The notes: generated from the sequence alone by a model not told the origin. Counted from the stretch's first letter, positions 42,026 to 52,115 are shown. The stretch is DNA of 64,000 nucleotides from CALKAL01 sp051846895 (GCA_051846895.1 JBPYCQ010000012.1:1-64000), one strand, 5' to 3'. A program made the numbers and translations.

Positions 42026-44668
42026 CTATTTTAATTTTGATGGAAACGAAGCTACTTTTCCTAGTAGTACAGTAACTGCAGGAATTAGTAGTGGTAGCAC
42101 GATAAAGCCATACAGTAACAGACCTGTAATAACAATCGAAGCAATCTGCAATAAACTTAACACGCCTGAAGGCATCATGGCACCAAATGTACCAGCTAAG
42201 ATGATCGCAGCGGTAATAATAACCGTACCCATTTTTGCCATTGACGTTTTCATTGCTTCTTTAATACCATTTCCTCGAGCAATTTCTTCTCTATATCTTT
42301 CCAATAAGAAGATCGAGTAATCAACACCTAAAGCAACTAACATGACGAATCCGAAGAACGGTACCGCCCATGTGATCCCATCGAATCCTAATAAATTAAC
42401 AAAGATTAATTCTGCAATAGATACTGTTGTAAAATAAGTTAGTAGTAATGAACCAATCATATAAATTGGCATAACTATTGAACGTAAAAATACTAACAAT
42501 ATAATAAACAGCCCGATTAACATGATGATGATTGTTCTCACGTAATCTTTTGATGAAATATCTTCTAAGTCACTATTAATACTAGGAATACCACTGTAGG
42601 CCACCTCTGATTTTGCTAATGTTTCAGGAAGTTCATAATCGTTAACGACAGATTTAATATCTCTTAAAATCGTTATTGCCTCAGCGGAATATGGATCAAC
42701 ATCTAATACTACATTTAAAATTAATCCATGACTTTCCCCAAAACTATATTGACTTAACACAGATTCAAAGGCTTCATCTTCTAAAACAGATTCTGGTATG
42801 AAAAGCCCTGTCTCTTCTGCTAATTTACTCTCTTCTATATTTAGTACAAGCTCTTTCGCTTCATCAAGACCTGTGCTAATCTCCCCGATTCCTAAGGCCA
42901 TTTCATTAATTCCACCAGCCATTTGAGTAATTCCTGTGCCTAAAGCAGCCGCTTGACCACCTTGCTGAATAAGGCCATTTCCTAGTTGATTCATCGAACT
43001 GTTCAATGCCTCTAAGTCAGATTTAATTTCTTCACTATTTGAAACAACTTCCGGAATGTTTTCCGCTGAATCAAGTAATTGAGTTAAGTTTTGTAAATCA
43101 TTAGTGATATCGTCAATTGATGTTTTGAACTCTTCAATCTTGTAAGCTAACTCTGGACCAACTTGCATAGAAAGTCCTTCTAGATTAGCATCAATCTCCA
43201 CTAATCCATCTTCAATTTCAGATAATCCATCTTTTACTTCCGGAAGATTTTCTTCAATCAGTTCATATTGACGCGTAACTTTTATATCCTCTAACAATGT
43301 TCCCGTAGGTCGAGTCATTGAACGTACAGCATCGACACCATTTACTTCATCTATCTTTTCTGATAAAAGTTCCAAGTGGATCATGTTTTCTGGAGTGACT
43401 AGCTCTTGTTCGCTATTGATAATCACTTGAATTGGTAATGAATCACCTTTTCCAAAGGCTTCAGAAATTCGATCTAAACCTTTAACAGATTCATACTCGT
43501 CACCAATTTCTTCTAGTGTGTTGTAAGATTTATCATTATCATAAGTAAACAAAATTGGTACAGTAATGACCGCGACTATGAGAATTGATAAAATCGGGCG
43601 TAAAACTGAAACATTACTAAACCATTTCCATAATTTACTGTCACTATGTGATGCAGCTTTTTTCGATGGCCAGAAAAGTTTATCTTTTAATACAGCCATG
43701 AAAAACGGCATGATCGTGAGTAAAATTATGAGTAATGTTGCGACCCCTATTGCCACCCCAGCCGCTGATTTATAAATAGGGAAATCAGCGAAAATGATGA
43801 CAATAAATGCGACAAAACCTGATATTGCACTTGCGATTAACGTTTTACCTGCTGTTCGGTATGTGTTAATAATCGACGTTGTCACATCATGACCTTCTGA
43901 TAATTCTTCTTTATATCGGCTTAATAGCAATATACAATAGTCAGTTCCTATTCCGAACAACACGGCAACTAAAAATATTTGCGTATAGTTCGATACTGGG
44001 AAGTTAAACCAATCAATGAAAAACGCTACAATTGATTGACTAATTAAGTATGCTAAGCCCACCGAAACTAATGGTACTAATGGTGTAACAAGTGAGCGGA
44101 AAACGGCTAACAGTAACACAAAGATTAAGACGACTGTTATAATCTCTGTACGCTCTAGCCCTTCTTGAGCACTTAAATTAACATCTTGGTTAATAATTGC
44201 CTCACCAGTGACGTAAGCAGTAACATCAGATGGAATAATCTCTTCTCTTACAACTTGTGCAAACTCATAAATCTCTTCCATTTCACCATCAACGGTGATT
44301 GGCAGTAATACCGTTTTCTGATCTTCAGAAACGAACTGGTTTTCTAATTCCTCATTTTCAAAAGGACTCACTACTTCATTGACTGGTTCACCATAGTTTT
44401 GTAAATCTGTAACGACTTGATTAATAGTTTCTTTAGTTTCATCATTTAAGTTTTCATCTAAAGCAAAAGCAATAGAAATCATGTCTGCTGACGCACCTGC
44501 ATCTTCTAAAATTTTTGCTGCTCTTACCGAATCAGAATTTTCCTCCAATTGAAAGGTTCCTGCTTCTTCTGCTTGTTTAGTTAAGTTAGGGGATGTAAAA
44601 AATAAAACAGCTGTAAGTACAATAATAACCGTGAAAATCAACCATCTAAATTTAATAATATTTTTCAT
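42026..44668 (-). CDS. MMPL/RND-family exporter (YdgH-like)
   Basis: An 880-residue exporter with twelve helices in two halves. Each half carries the RND-type core (FLVAVLFGIGTDYCILLLSRYKEE and GFVMLVALGVDYSIFLLERYREE, with membrane Asp). A large extracytoplasmic loop between helices 7 and 8 contains a long coiled coil (LSEIEDGLVEIDANLEGL, then IAALGTGI-like repeats). It is translated after the MarR gene, whose stop is 4 nt upstream. ATG 44668 lies 9 nt after AGGTG. The pair resembles B. subtilis ydgJ-ydgH. Confidence 0.92.
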   Translation of the reverse strand: MKNIIKFRWLIFTVIIVLTAVLFFTSPNLTKQAEEAGTFQLEENSDSVRAAKILEDAGASADMISIAFALDENLNDETKETINQVVTDLQNYGEPVNEVVSPFENEELENQFVSEDQKTVLLPITVDGEMEEIYEFAQVVREEIIPSDVTAYVTGEAIINQDVNLSAQEGLERTEIITVVLIFVLLLAVFRSLVTPLVPLVSVGLAYLISQSIVAFFIDWFNFPVSNYTQIFLVAVLFGIGTDYCILLLSRYKEELSEGHDVTTSIINTYRTAGKTLIASAISGFVAFIVIIFADFPIYKSAAGVAIGVATLLIILLTIMPFFMAVLKDKLFWPSKKAASHSDSKLWKWFSNVSVLRPILSILIVAVITVPILFTYDNDKSYNTLEEIGDEYESVKGLDRISEAFGKGDSLPIQVIINSEQELVTPENMIHLELLSEKIDEVNGVDAVRSMTRPTGTLLEDIKVTRQYELIEENLPEVKDGLSEIEDGLVEIDANLEGLSMQVGPELAYKIEEFKTSIDDITNDLQNLTQLLDSAENIPEVVSNSEEIKSDLEALNSSMNQLGNGLIQQGGQAAALGTGITQMAGGINEMALGIGEISTGLDEAKELVLNIEESKLAEETGLFIPESVLEDEAFESVLSQYSFGESHGLILNVVLDVDPYSAEAITILRDIKSVVNDYELPETLAKSEVAYSGIPSINSDLEDISSKDYVRTIIIMLIGLFIILLVFLRSIVMPIYMIGSLLLTYFTTVSIAELIFVNLLGFDGITWAVPFFGFVMLVALGVDYSIFLLERYREEIARGNGIKEAMKTSMAKMGTVIITAAIILAGTFGAMMPSGVLSLLQIASIVITGLLLYGFIVLPLLIPAVTVLLGKVASFPSKLK

Positions 44669-44672
44669 CTCT

Positions 44673-45116
44673 CTATTCACCTACTTGTAATATTGATTTT
44701 ATTTTATTTAACAACATAATAAATTGGTCAATCTGTACATCCTCAACTTGATCAATAAATAATTTTTCAATGTACTTGTATAAAGCTTCATTAGATTGTT
44801 CAAGCACTTCTTCACCTTTACTTGTTAAAACGATTATTTTTGAACGTTGGTCATCCGTAGATGTCACCATATCAACAACTCGTTTTTCAAGCAATTTTTT
44901 TAGACGATTCGACACTGCACTTTTATGAACGCCTTGTAATTCAGCTAATCGATTGGAAGTAATCTCTTTCTCCTTTTTTATCAGTTTTAGCATCTGAATT
45001 TGCTCGGGTGAATAGTCTTTCCATATATCCGATTCCACGTTTTTTAATATTCTACTCGTACCATATATAAGAATATCTTCGAATAACTGGACAGCTTCTA
45101 TAACACGGTGGTCCAT
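44673..45116 (-). CDS. MarR-family regulator (YdgJ-like)
   Basis: A 147-residue winged-helix regulator. The recognition region is ITSNRLAELQGVHKSAVSNRLKKLLEKRVVDMV and the wing TSTDDQRSKIIVLTSKG. It heads the exporter operon and is divergent from the ABC exporter genes. Palindromes at 45126-45185 lie across both start regions, so it probably represses its own operon and perhaps the ABC pair too. GGGGG lies 8 nt before ATG 45116. Confidence 0.92.
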   Translation of the reverse strand: MDHRVIEAVQLFEDILIYGTSRILKNVESDIWKDYSPEQIQMLKLIKKEKEITSNRLAELQGVHKSAVSNRLKKLLEKRVVDMVTSTDDQRSKIIVLTSKGEEVLEQSNEALYKYIEKLFIDQVEDVQIDQFIMLLNKIKSILQVGE

Positions 45117-45125
45117 ATTGTTTAC

Positions 45126-45185
45126 CCCCTAAACTATTTGACAACATCATTAGTTTAGGGGATAGACTAGTTAGTTGTCAACTAA
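45126..45185. promoter_or_regulatory. MarR operator region between two exporters
   Basis: Two palindromes lie here: CCCCTAAACTA (45126-45136) with TAGTTTAGGGG (45151-45161), 11-bp perfect arms around 14 bp, and TTAGTTG-T-CAACTAA (45171-45185). The second covers TTGACA (minus strand, 45174-45179), a likely -35 for marR. TTGACA on the plus strand at 45139-45144 lies inside the first and could serve the ABC genes. Confidence 0.7.
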
Positions 45186-45287
45186 TATATATGGTTAATA
45201 TGCAATTAAATTTAAAATCAATTTCCTATGTAAAAATAACATTTCACGATAAAATATATACTATTGATTCGATTTGGAGGCCACAAC

Positions 45288-47018
45288 ATGAAACTAGTAG
45301 TAAAAATATTAAAACCTTATTATTTACATATGGTCATAGCATGGATTCTTATGTTGGTCGAACTAACTGTTGAGTTGTTACTTCCATTTTTCTTAAAAAA
45401 TATGATTGACAATGGAATCGTCAATAAAGATTTAAATACAATTATTTTTTGGGGTTCCATCATGGTTGGGCTTGCTTTCTTATCTTTCACAGCTGGGATT
45501 ATTAACTCCTTTTACGCCTCACATACGACTTTTAACTTTGGCTATGACATAAGGAAGAAGCTTTTCGATAAGGTTCAAGCGTTTTCTTTTAAAAATTTAA
45601 ATGACCACCCTACATCAGGATTAATTACACGATTTACGAATGATGTCCGTCAAATCCAAAACGGAATTTTTATGATTGTTAGAATTATGCTTCGCGCACC
45701 GCTATTAGTCATTGGTGGTGTCGTTATGGCTTTTCTAGTCAACTGGCGAATCTCTTTAGTATTTTTAATTACAGTGCCACTTTTGATTGGCTTTTTATTT
45801 TTAGTATTAAAAATTGCCTCGCGGTTATTTGAAAAAGTTCAAGAAAAGCTAGATTACGTCAATCGCGTCATGCAAGAAAATTTATCTGGCATTCGATTAA
45901 TCAAAGCTTTTTTACGTAGAAATTATGAAAAAAGCCGTTTTGAAAAATCAAACTTTGCATTGATGGACTATACGAAAAAATCTTTACGACTGATTGAAAC
46001 AGCTATGCCGATTTTACTTCTCGTTATGAATACGAGTTTGCTATTTATTTTATGGTTTGGAAATAACGAGGTATTGAACAATAATGCACAAGTCGGGGAA
46101 GTTGTCGCCATCGTCAACTATGCACTAAGAGTGTCAATGGCCATTAGTATGTTCGGCTGGTTATCGATGGCTTTTGCTAGAATGAAAGCATCTGCAGACC
46201 GAATTGAGCGTGTGATGGATACGGAAATTGATTTATTAGAAAAAGAAAATGCAGATCCGACATATACCATCACGGATGGGAAGGTTGAATTTGATAATGT
46301 ATCATTCCGTTATTCAAATTTGAAGGAAGATGTATTATCAAATATTACATTTACGGCTAAACCTCAAGAAAGAATCGCCATTATTGGAGCAACGGGCTCT
46401 GGTAAAACATCACTTTTTCAATTAATACCAAGATTATATGATGTGACTGGTGGAACGATTGTTATCGACGGGCACGATGTTAAGGATTTCGCACTTGACT
46501 CACTGCGTAAGAAAATAGGCTACGTCCCTCAAGCACCACTTCTATTTACCGGAACCATTATGGAAAATATTGCGTGGGGCAAAGAGGATGCGACAAAAGA
46601 AGAAATTGTTCAAGCTGCAAAGGATGCACAAATTCATGACACCATCATTAATCTTCCAAAAGGTTATGACACTAAAATAGGACAAAAGGGAGTTAACCTT
46701 TCAGGAGGACAAAAGCAACGGGTATCCATTGCGCGAGCGCTCGTTCGTAGACCTAAAATATTAATGTTAGATGATAGTACGAGTGCGCTAGATTTAAAAA
46801 CAGAGGCTAAACTGCTTGAGGCGATTCAAACATATGAATGCACGACTTTAATTGTCACACAAAAAATTACGACTGCTATGGACGCCGATCAAATTATTTT
46901 ATTAGATTACGGAAAACTTTTAGCGATGGGAACACATCAAGAGTTGTTAGATGAATCAGAACTATATAGAAAAATTGTTATATCACAGTTCGGAAAGGAG
47001 GCAGTGTATGAACGTTAA
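45288..47018 (+). CDS. Heterodimeric ABC exporter, degenerate-site subunit
   Basis: A 576-residue half-transporter with six helices and a C-terminal ATPase. Walker A is GATGSGKT and the signature LSGGQKQR is standard. Walker B ends in LDDS, so the catalytic Glu is Asp, and the H-loop His is Gln (VTQKI). These are the marks of the inactive-site partner in BmrCD/LmrCD/TM287-288-type exporters. ATG 45288 lies 7 nt after TTTGGAGG. It overlaps the next gene by 11 nt. Confidence 0.92.
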   Translation: MKLVVKILKPYYLHMVIAWILMLVELTVELLLPFFLKNMIDNGIVNKDLNTIIFWGSIMVGLAFLSFTAGIINSFYASHTTFNFGYDIRKKLFDKVQAFSFKNLNDHPTSGLITRFTNDVRQIQNGIFMIVRIMLRAPLLVIGGVVMAFLVNWRISLVFLITVPLLIGFLFLVLKIASRLFEKVQEKLDYVNRVMQENLSGIRLIKAFLRRNYEKSRFEKSNFALMDYTKKSLRLIETAMPILLLVMNTSLLFILWFGNNEVLNNNAQVGEVVAIVNYALRVSMAISMFGWLSMAFARMKASADRIERVMDTEIDLLEKENADPTYTITDGKVEFDNVSFRYSNLKEDVLSNITFTAKPQERIAIIGATGSGKTSLFQLIPRLYDVTGGTIVIDGHDVKDFALDSLRKKIGYVPQAPLLFTGTIMENIAWGKEDATKEEIVQAAKDAQIHDTIINLPKGYDTKIGQKGVNLSGGQKQRVSIARALVRRPKILMLDDSTSALDLKTEAKLLEAIQTYECTTLIVTQKITTAMDADQIILLDYGKLLAMGTHQELLDESELYRKIVISQFGKEAVYER

Positions 47019-48837
47019 AGAGTTGTTCGTTGACCCATTTTCATATGAGAAAATTGATTTAAATGAAGCTGAAAAAGTTAAAGACGAACGAGCAAAGCCA
47101 AGAGTTCGTGATTGGAAAGGTACAGTGAAACGAATTTTCAGCTTTTTACTAGATGAAAAATGGAAGCTGTTTTTTGTCTTTGTCATGGTGATTGTCAGTT
47201 CTGCACTTGCCATCCTTGGCCCTTACATGATTGGGATGGCAGTAGATGATTATATTGTTGCACAGGAATTATCAGGACTTGGTAAAGTTATCATTGCTTT
47301 ACTCATTGTTTATTTTATTTACTCCCTAGCCATGTTTTCGCAAAATTTCGTCATGATAGGGATTGCTCAAAACACAGTATTTAAATTACGCTCACAGCTT
47401 TTTAACCAATTACATGAGCTACCGATTGCTTATTTTGACAAGCGACAATTCGGAGAAATTATGAGCCGAATTACAAATGATGTCGATAACGTCAGCAACA
47501 CGTTAAACACGTCTGTTATTCAGATTTTTTCAAGTGTCTTGACTCTAATCGGGACGGTATCAGTCTTGTTTTATCTAAGTCCGATTCTGGCAGTCGTTAC
47601 ACTTACCATTATTCCGATGATGGTGTTCGGTATGCGCTGGATTACGAAACGGACCGGCCCTCTTTTTAAAATCCAACAAAAGCGGCTCGGTGAATTAAAT
47701 GGTTATGTTGAGGAAACGATTTCCGGACAACGAATCGTGAAAACATTCTCGCAAGAAGACCGTGTCAAAGAAGAATTTCACGAAAAAAATGATGATGTGA
47801 AACAGGCAAGTTATTGGGCGGCGGTATTCTCTGGTTTTATTCCGAAACTAATGAATATGCTTAATTCATTTAGCTTTGCTATTATCGCGTTTGTCGGTGG
47901 AGTGTTAGTGTTGAACGGTATGGCATCTGTAGGAACTATCGTTATTTTTACTGAGTTAGCACGCCAGTTTACTAGACCTTTAAATGAATTATCAAACCAA
48001 TTTAACCAACTATTAGCCGCAGTTGCTGGGGCTGAGCGTGTCTTCGAAATTATTGATGAGGATAGTGAAGAGCTTGATGAAGATAAAGCTATCGAAATTG
48101 ACGAACCACAGGGTGACGTTCAGTTTAAAGATGTCAGTTTTTCGTATGATGAGGATGAAGTCATTTTACAGAACATATCCTTTAATGTTGACGCAGGGCA
48201 AACAGTCGCTTTCGTCGGACATACTGGAGCTGGTAAAACGACGATCATTAACTTAATATCTCGCTTTTATAACTATGATAGCGGACATATTTTATTAGAT
48301 GGTCAAGAATTAAATCAGATTAAACGTTCAAGCTTGAGAAAACATATGGCGTTTGTATTACAAGATGCCTTCTTATTTGAAGGAACTATTCGAGAAAACA
48401 TTCGCTACGGAAGGTTAGAGGCGACTGATGAGGAAATTATCGAAGCCGCTAAAAACGCTAATGCTCACTCCTTTATTATGAGATTACCAAACCAATACGA
48501 TACCGTGCTTGATTCCGACGGCAGCGGAATTAGCCAAGGTCAGAAGCAACTATTAACGATTGCTCGAGCGATTTTAGCAGATCCGAAAATTTTAGTACTC
48601 GATGAAGCAACAAGTAGTATTGACACTATTACTGAGATTAGAATTCAAGAAGCTTTACAGCGCTTAATGAAAGGACGGACAAGTTTCGTAATTGCGCACC
48701 GCCTAAATACTATTCAAAATGCGGACAAAATTATAATGCTCGAGTATGGGAGAATTATTGAGCAAGGGACCCATGACGAACTCATTAAACAAAAAGGCCA
48801 ATACGCCGACCTTTATAAAACGCAATTGTCCGGGTAG
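47008..48837 (+). CDS. Heterodimeric ABC exporter, active-site subunit
   Basis: A 609-residue half-transporter. Its N-terminal extension of about 45 residues precedes the six helices. Walker A is GHTGAGKT, Walker B is ILVLDEATSSID with the catalytic Glu, and the H-loop IAHRL is intact. The signature is altered to ISQGQKQ, so one composite ATP site is canonical and the other is degenerate, the expected asymmetry with the upstream partner. ATG 47008 follows AAAGGAGG inside the end of the first gene. It probably exports drugs or lipids. Confidence 0.93.
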   Translation: MNVKELFVDPFSYEKIDLNEAEKVKDERAKPRVRDWKGTVKRIFSFLLDEKWKLFFVFVMVIVSSALAILGPYMIGMAVDDYIVAQELSGLGKVIIALLIVYFIYSLAMFSQNFVMIGIAQNTVFKLRSQLFNQLHELPIAYFDKRQFGEIMSRITNDVDNVSNTLNTSVIQIFSSVLTLIGTVSVLFYLSPILAVVTLTIIPMMVFGMRWITKRTGPLFKIQQKRLGELNGYVEETISGQRIVKTFSQEDRVKEEFHEKNDDVKQASYWAAVFSGFIPKLMNMLNSFSFAIIAFVGGVLVLNGMASVGTIVIFTELARQFTRPLNELSNQFNQLLAAVAGAERVFEIIDEDSEELDEDKAIEIDEPQGDVQFKDVSFSYDEDEVILQNISFNVDAGQTVAFVGHTGAGKTTIINLISRFYNYDSGHILLDGQELNQIKRSSLRKHMAFVLQDAFLFEGTIRENIRYGRLEATDEEIIEAAKNANAHSFIMRLPNQYDTVLDSDGSGISQGQKQLLTIARAILADPKILVLDEATSSIDTITEIRIQEALQRLMKGRTSFVIAHRLNTIQNADKIIMLEYGRIIEQGTHDELIKQKGQYADLYKTQLSG

Positions 48838-48858
48838 TTAAATTAGTAGAATGCGACT

Positions 48859-49152
48859 CTGAACTTCGACCGTCGCGCTCTGAACTTCGACCGTCGCGCT
48901 CTGAACTTCGACCGTCGTGCTCTGAACTTCGGCCGTCGTGCTCTGAACTTCGACCGTCGTGCTCTGAACTTCGACCGTCGTGCTCTGAACTTCGACCGTC
49001 GTGCTCTGAACTTCGACCGTCGTGCTCTGAACTTCGACCGTCGTGCTCTGAACTTCGACCGTCGTGCTCTGAACTTCGACCGTCGTGCTCTGAACTTCGA
49101 CCGTCGTGCTCTGAACTTCGACCGTCGTGCTCTGAACTTCGACCGTCGTGCT
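48859..49152. repeat. 21-bp intergenic array F (CTGAACTTCGACCGTCGTGC core, 14 units)
   Basis: Fourteen nearly identical units begin every 21 bp from 48859 to 49132. The variation is minor: the first two units have CGTCGCGCT and one has CGGCCG. It lies between convergent genes and runs into the terminator at 49153 without a gap. The minus frame reads TVEVQST repeats but has no start site. At the base level it is related to array D (16 of 21 positions match). Confidence 0.97.
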
Positions 49153-49195
49153 AAAAAAGAGGGCTTTTGCTTTCTGCAAAAGCCTCTCTTTTTTA
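49153..49195. terminator. Bidirectional terminator between ABC exporter and DUF3298 genes
   Basis: AAAAAAGAGGGCTTTTGC pairs with GCAAAAGCCTCTCTTTTTT around a 5-nt loop. Confidence 0.93.
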
Positions 49196-49196
49196 G

Positions 49197-49976
49197 CTAT
49201 TGAGTTAATCGTTCATACCATTTTGGTTTGAGTAGATCTTTGACTTCAGAAATTGGAATCTCAATTTCAGGCATCCCCGCTGCTCCGGCAACGACTTCGT
49301 ATTTATCGAACTTAAACACCAAATTCTCACCTCTGACAAACATATTATCAAAATGATAATTTTCTTTATTGACCCATTCTTCTAAAGAATCCTCAAGTAC
49401 GTAATCTCTATACTGTTCTGATTGTAATATATTTTCTTTTACCAAAGGTCTAATTACTTCTCGGGCCTCATCAGGGGCTTTGAACAATAGCTCTTGATTT
49501 ACGAATTTTTCTTCATTTAAATCGACAAGCCATACTTCTGACTGTTGATTTACATTTGCCCCACCAGAATACATTTCTTCATCCATAACTATTGAATATA
49601 AATCTGTTCCACTTAAATAAATGTATGTCCTAATCGTTAAGTTACCCGGACGTTCTGTACTAACCTGCCCTTTGATTGCTGCAAAAAATTGTTCTTTCAC
49701 ATGCTTTACATGCTTTTTTATAGGAAGATTTAGCTTTTCTGCTGTGAATGATGGCATTTCAATATCAATACTATAGGTCGGTTCATCCTTCTTAATTTTC
49801 TTCATATGAATGCCTTCAAAATCAGTTTTCTCATCTTTGGCATCTTTTTCGAACATGACGTCTGAACCGATAACCGTTTCTTCTGCATCTATAAACATTT
49901 TCGGAACAAATAAATGTCCAATTATCATACTAAAAATGAGTGATCCTAAAAATACCTGATAAGTTTTCAATCCCAT
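49197..49976 (-). CDS. DUF3298-domain membrane-anchored protein (RsiV/PdaC-like ectodomain)
   Basis: About 259 residues with an N-terminal membrane helix (YQVFLGSLIFSMIIGHLFV). The ectodomain fits the DUF4163/DUF3298 arrangement seen in RsiV and PdaC: YSIDIEMPSF and IKKHVKHVKEQFFAAI, then SGGANVNQQSEVWLVDL and a C-terminal LVFKFDKYEVVAGAAGMPEIEIPI. The function is unknown. ATG 49976 lies 7 nt after AAAGAGG; the longer frame to 50036 has no site. Confidence 0.8.
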   Translation of the reverse strand: MGLKTYQVFLGSLIFSMIIGHLFVPKMFIDAEETVIGSDVMFEKDAKDEKTDFEGIHMKKIKKDEPTYSIDIEMPSFTAEKLNLPIKKHVKHVKEQFFAAIKGQVSTERPGNLTIRTYIYLSGTDLYSIVMDEEMYSGGANVNQQSEVWLVDLNEEKFVNQELLFKAPDEAREVIRPLVKENILQSEQYRDYVLEDSLEEWVNKENYHFDNMFVRGENLVFKFDKYEVVAGAAGMPEIEIPISEVKDLLKPKWYERLTQ

Positions 49977-50036
49977 ATCGAAACCTCTTTTCTTCCTTTT
50001 ACTTTTAGTTAATCCAATATGGGAGAAATTATGCAT

Positions 50037-51161
50037 TTAAGTTACTGCACCAAACAACTTGATTACGTTCTTGGTCTGTTCATAAAGTAGTTGATCACTG
50101 TTTTTTATCGCATCCTGTAAAGTGAGTGGTCTGTTTATAATAGAAAATGTGGCTAGAAATAGCTCTTGTAAATCTTTATTGCGTTCAACTGCTCCCGAAA
50201 TTAATATAGCTGGGACACCGTGTTTCTTAGCAAGCTTAGCGACATATCCTGGTGCTTTTCCATACAATGTTTGTTCATCGCTTTTCCCCTCTCCAGTTAA
50301 AACGAAATCACTTTCTCTAATACTCTCTTCTAAAGCAATTGTTTTAGCAACTAGCTCTGCTCCTGAGACTAACTGAGCACCCACGGAAAGTAAGGCAAAT
50401 CCAAGTCCACCAGCTGCACCGGCTCCAGGGACTTTAGCTAGTCGACGCCCCACTTCTTCCTCCACTAATTGGCTAAAATTATCTAAAGCCCGATCTAGTT
50501 GTTTCACTTGATCTGGGGTCGCTCCTTTTTGCGGTCCAAAAACATTGCTTGCCCCACGTTCGCCACATAGTGGATTATCAACATCTGTCGCTACATGGAT
50601 CTCAGCTTCATAAACACGGCGGTCTATTTGTGAAAAGTCGACCCTACTTACTCGAATCAAATCCCGGCCAAAAAAGCCTACCTCGTTATTTTTTTTATCA
50701 AAAAATTTGGCACCCAAAGCCTGAAGGAATCCTAATCCACCATCATTCGTTGCACTCCCGCCTAATCCAATCACCACTTTATTAAAACCTTCGTCCAAAA
50801 CGTGAATTAACATTTCACCTAAACCATATGAAGTTGTATGGAAAGGGTTACGCTGATCTTGAGGGACTTGCACCAACCCAGCAATGTTAGCCACTTCGAT
50901 AAAGACTGTTTCTTCTTGTTGATCCACACCGAAAACAGCCTTACACTTCCCACCAAGAGCGTTCATCACCTGCTTCAATATACGCTTACCTGCAGTCGCT
51001 TTAACTAATGCTTCGACGGTTCCTTCTCCACCATCTGCCATCGGTTTCAATGTTAGTTTTGCTGATGGGAAAATTTCAAAACATGCCTGTGCCATCCTAC
51101 TAGCGACCTCATTAGCTGACAAGCTCCCTTTAAAAGAATCAGGACAAATTGTAATGTACAT
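50037..51161 (-). CDS. glxK: Glycerate kinase (GlxK family)
   Basis: A 374-residue glycerate 2-kinase family enzyme that phosphorylates glycerate with ATP. Signatures are ICPDSFKGSLSANEVA at the N-terminus, KPMADGGEGTVEALV, IGLGGSATNDGGLGFLQALGAKF, and GAGAAGGLGFALL, with TGEGKSDEQTLYGKAP near the end. GGGG lies 8 nt before ATG 51161. It is a single gene with no linked glycerate-pathway gene. Confidence 0.92.
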   Translation of the reverse strand: MYITICPDSFKGSLSANEVASRMAQACFEIFPSAKLTLKPMADGGEGTVEALVKATAGKRILKQVMNALGGKCKAVFGVDQQEETVFIEVANIAGLVQVPQDQRNPFHTTSYGLGEMLIHVLDEGFNKVVIGLGGSATNDGGLGFLQALGAKFFDKKNNEVGFFGRDLIRVSRVDFSQIDRRVYEAEIHVATDVDNPLCGERGASNVFGPQKGATPDQVKQLDRALDNFSQLVEEEVGRRLAKVPGAGAAGGLGFALLSVGAQLVSGAELVAKTIALEESIRESDFVLTGEGKSDEQTLYGKAPGYVAKLAKKHGVPAILISGAVERNKDLQELFLATFSIINRPLTLQDAIKNSDQLLYEQTKNVIKLFGAVT

Positions 51162-51287
51162 AAAATAACCCCTAACTAGATTATTTTCCAAATATTCTAT
51201 TTATTAATAGCACAGTTGCCTCTCCAAATAAAATGATACGAACATGAAGTTTATGAATGCTTTGACTTAACAAGGGTGGTGACTATT

Positions 51288-51381
51288 TTTAAACTGTTTT
51301 ACTATCAGTTTGAACAATTACTATCTATGTTTGAACAATCACACCTCGACTTTGAACAATTACAACCCATGTTTGAACAAT
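51288..51381. repeat. 21-bp intergenic array G (TTTGAACAAT core, 4-5 units)
   Basis: TTTGAACAAT starts at 51309, 51330, 51351 and 51372, exactly 21 bp apart, with a decayed unit at 51288 (TTTAAACTGT). The spacers begin TACTA/CACAC/TACAAC. It ends 11 bp before the stop of the amino-acid ABC ATPase gene. No terminator hairpin is visible here. Confidence 0.95.
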
Positions 51382-51392
51382 CACAAAGATTT

Positions 51393-52115
51393 CTACAACA
51401 CTTTTTCTAAAAAATCCTTCGCTCTTGCGCTTGTTGGGCAATCAAAAAATTCAGACGGAGCTCCTTCTTCTACAATTTGACCTTGATCCATAAAAATGAT
51501 TCGGTCAGCAACTTCGCGAGCAAAGTTCATTTCATGTGTCACGATGGCCATCGTCATTCCTGTTTTAACAAGTTCTTTAATCACTTGTAGAACCTCTTTT
51601 ACCATTTCGGGGTCTAGGGCTGAAGTTGGTTCATCAAATAACATCATTTCTGGTTCCATCGCAAGCGCTCTAGCTATAGCGACCCGTTGTTTTTGACCAC
51701 CTGATAAACTGTTAGGGTATGCTGAAATTTTATCAATTAAGCCAACTTGATTTAATAAATGCTCCGCCTTCTTGACCGCCCCTTCAGTTGTTATACCTTT
51801 TACCTTTATTGGGGCGTAGGTTAAATTGTCTAACACACTCATATGCGGAAATAAATGAAAATGTTGAAATACCATACCGATTTTTTGACGTATTTTTAAT
51901 ATATTTACTTTAGGCTCTGTAATGTCTTCATCATCAACCCAAATGTGGCCAGAGGTTGGTGTTTCAAGTAAATTAATACATCGTAAAAAAGTTGATTTCC
52001 CTGACCCAGATGGACCGATAATCGCTACAACTTCCCCGTCTTCAATTGACGTATTAATATCTTTCAAAACCTCATTTTGGCCAAAGCTTTTATATAGGTT
52101 CTCTATTTTAATCAC
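51393..52115 (-). CDS. Amino-acid ABC transporter ATP-binding protein
   Basis: A 240-residue ATPase of the polar amino acid uptake family. Walker A is GPSGSGKST, the signature is LSGGQKQR, Walker B is MMLFDEPTSALDPEM, and the H-loop is VTHEM. It overlaps the end of the permease gene by 8 nt and is last in a binding protein-permease-ATPase operon. The order matches B. subtilis artPQR, but the substrate is inferred. Confidence 0.93.
   Translation of the reverse strand: MIKIENLYKSFGQNEVLKDINTSIEDGEVVAIIGPSGSGKSTFLRCINLLETPTSGHIWVDDEDITEPKVNILKIRQKIGMVFQHFHLFPHMSVLDNLTYAPIKVKGITTEGAVKKAEHLLNQVGLIDKISAYPNSLSGGQKQRVAIARALAMEPEMMLFDEPTSALDPEMVKEVLQVIKELVKTGMTMAIVTHEMNFAREVADRIIFMDQGQIVEEGAPSEFFDCPTSARAKDFLEKVL

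Noticed and set aside
48859..49152. 113-codon minus-strand frame of TVEVQST repeats
   Set aside because: Array F read as protein; its nominal start lies in the terminator and it has no separate promoter or start site.
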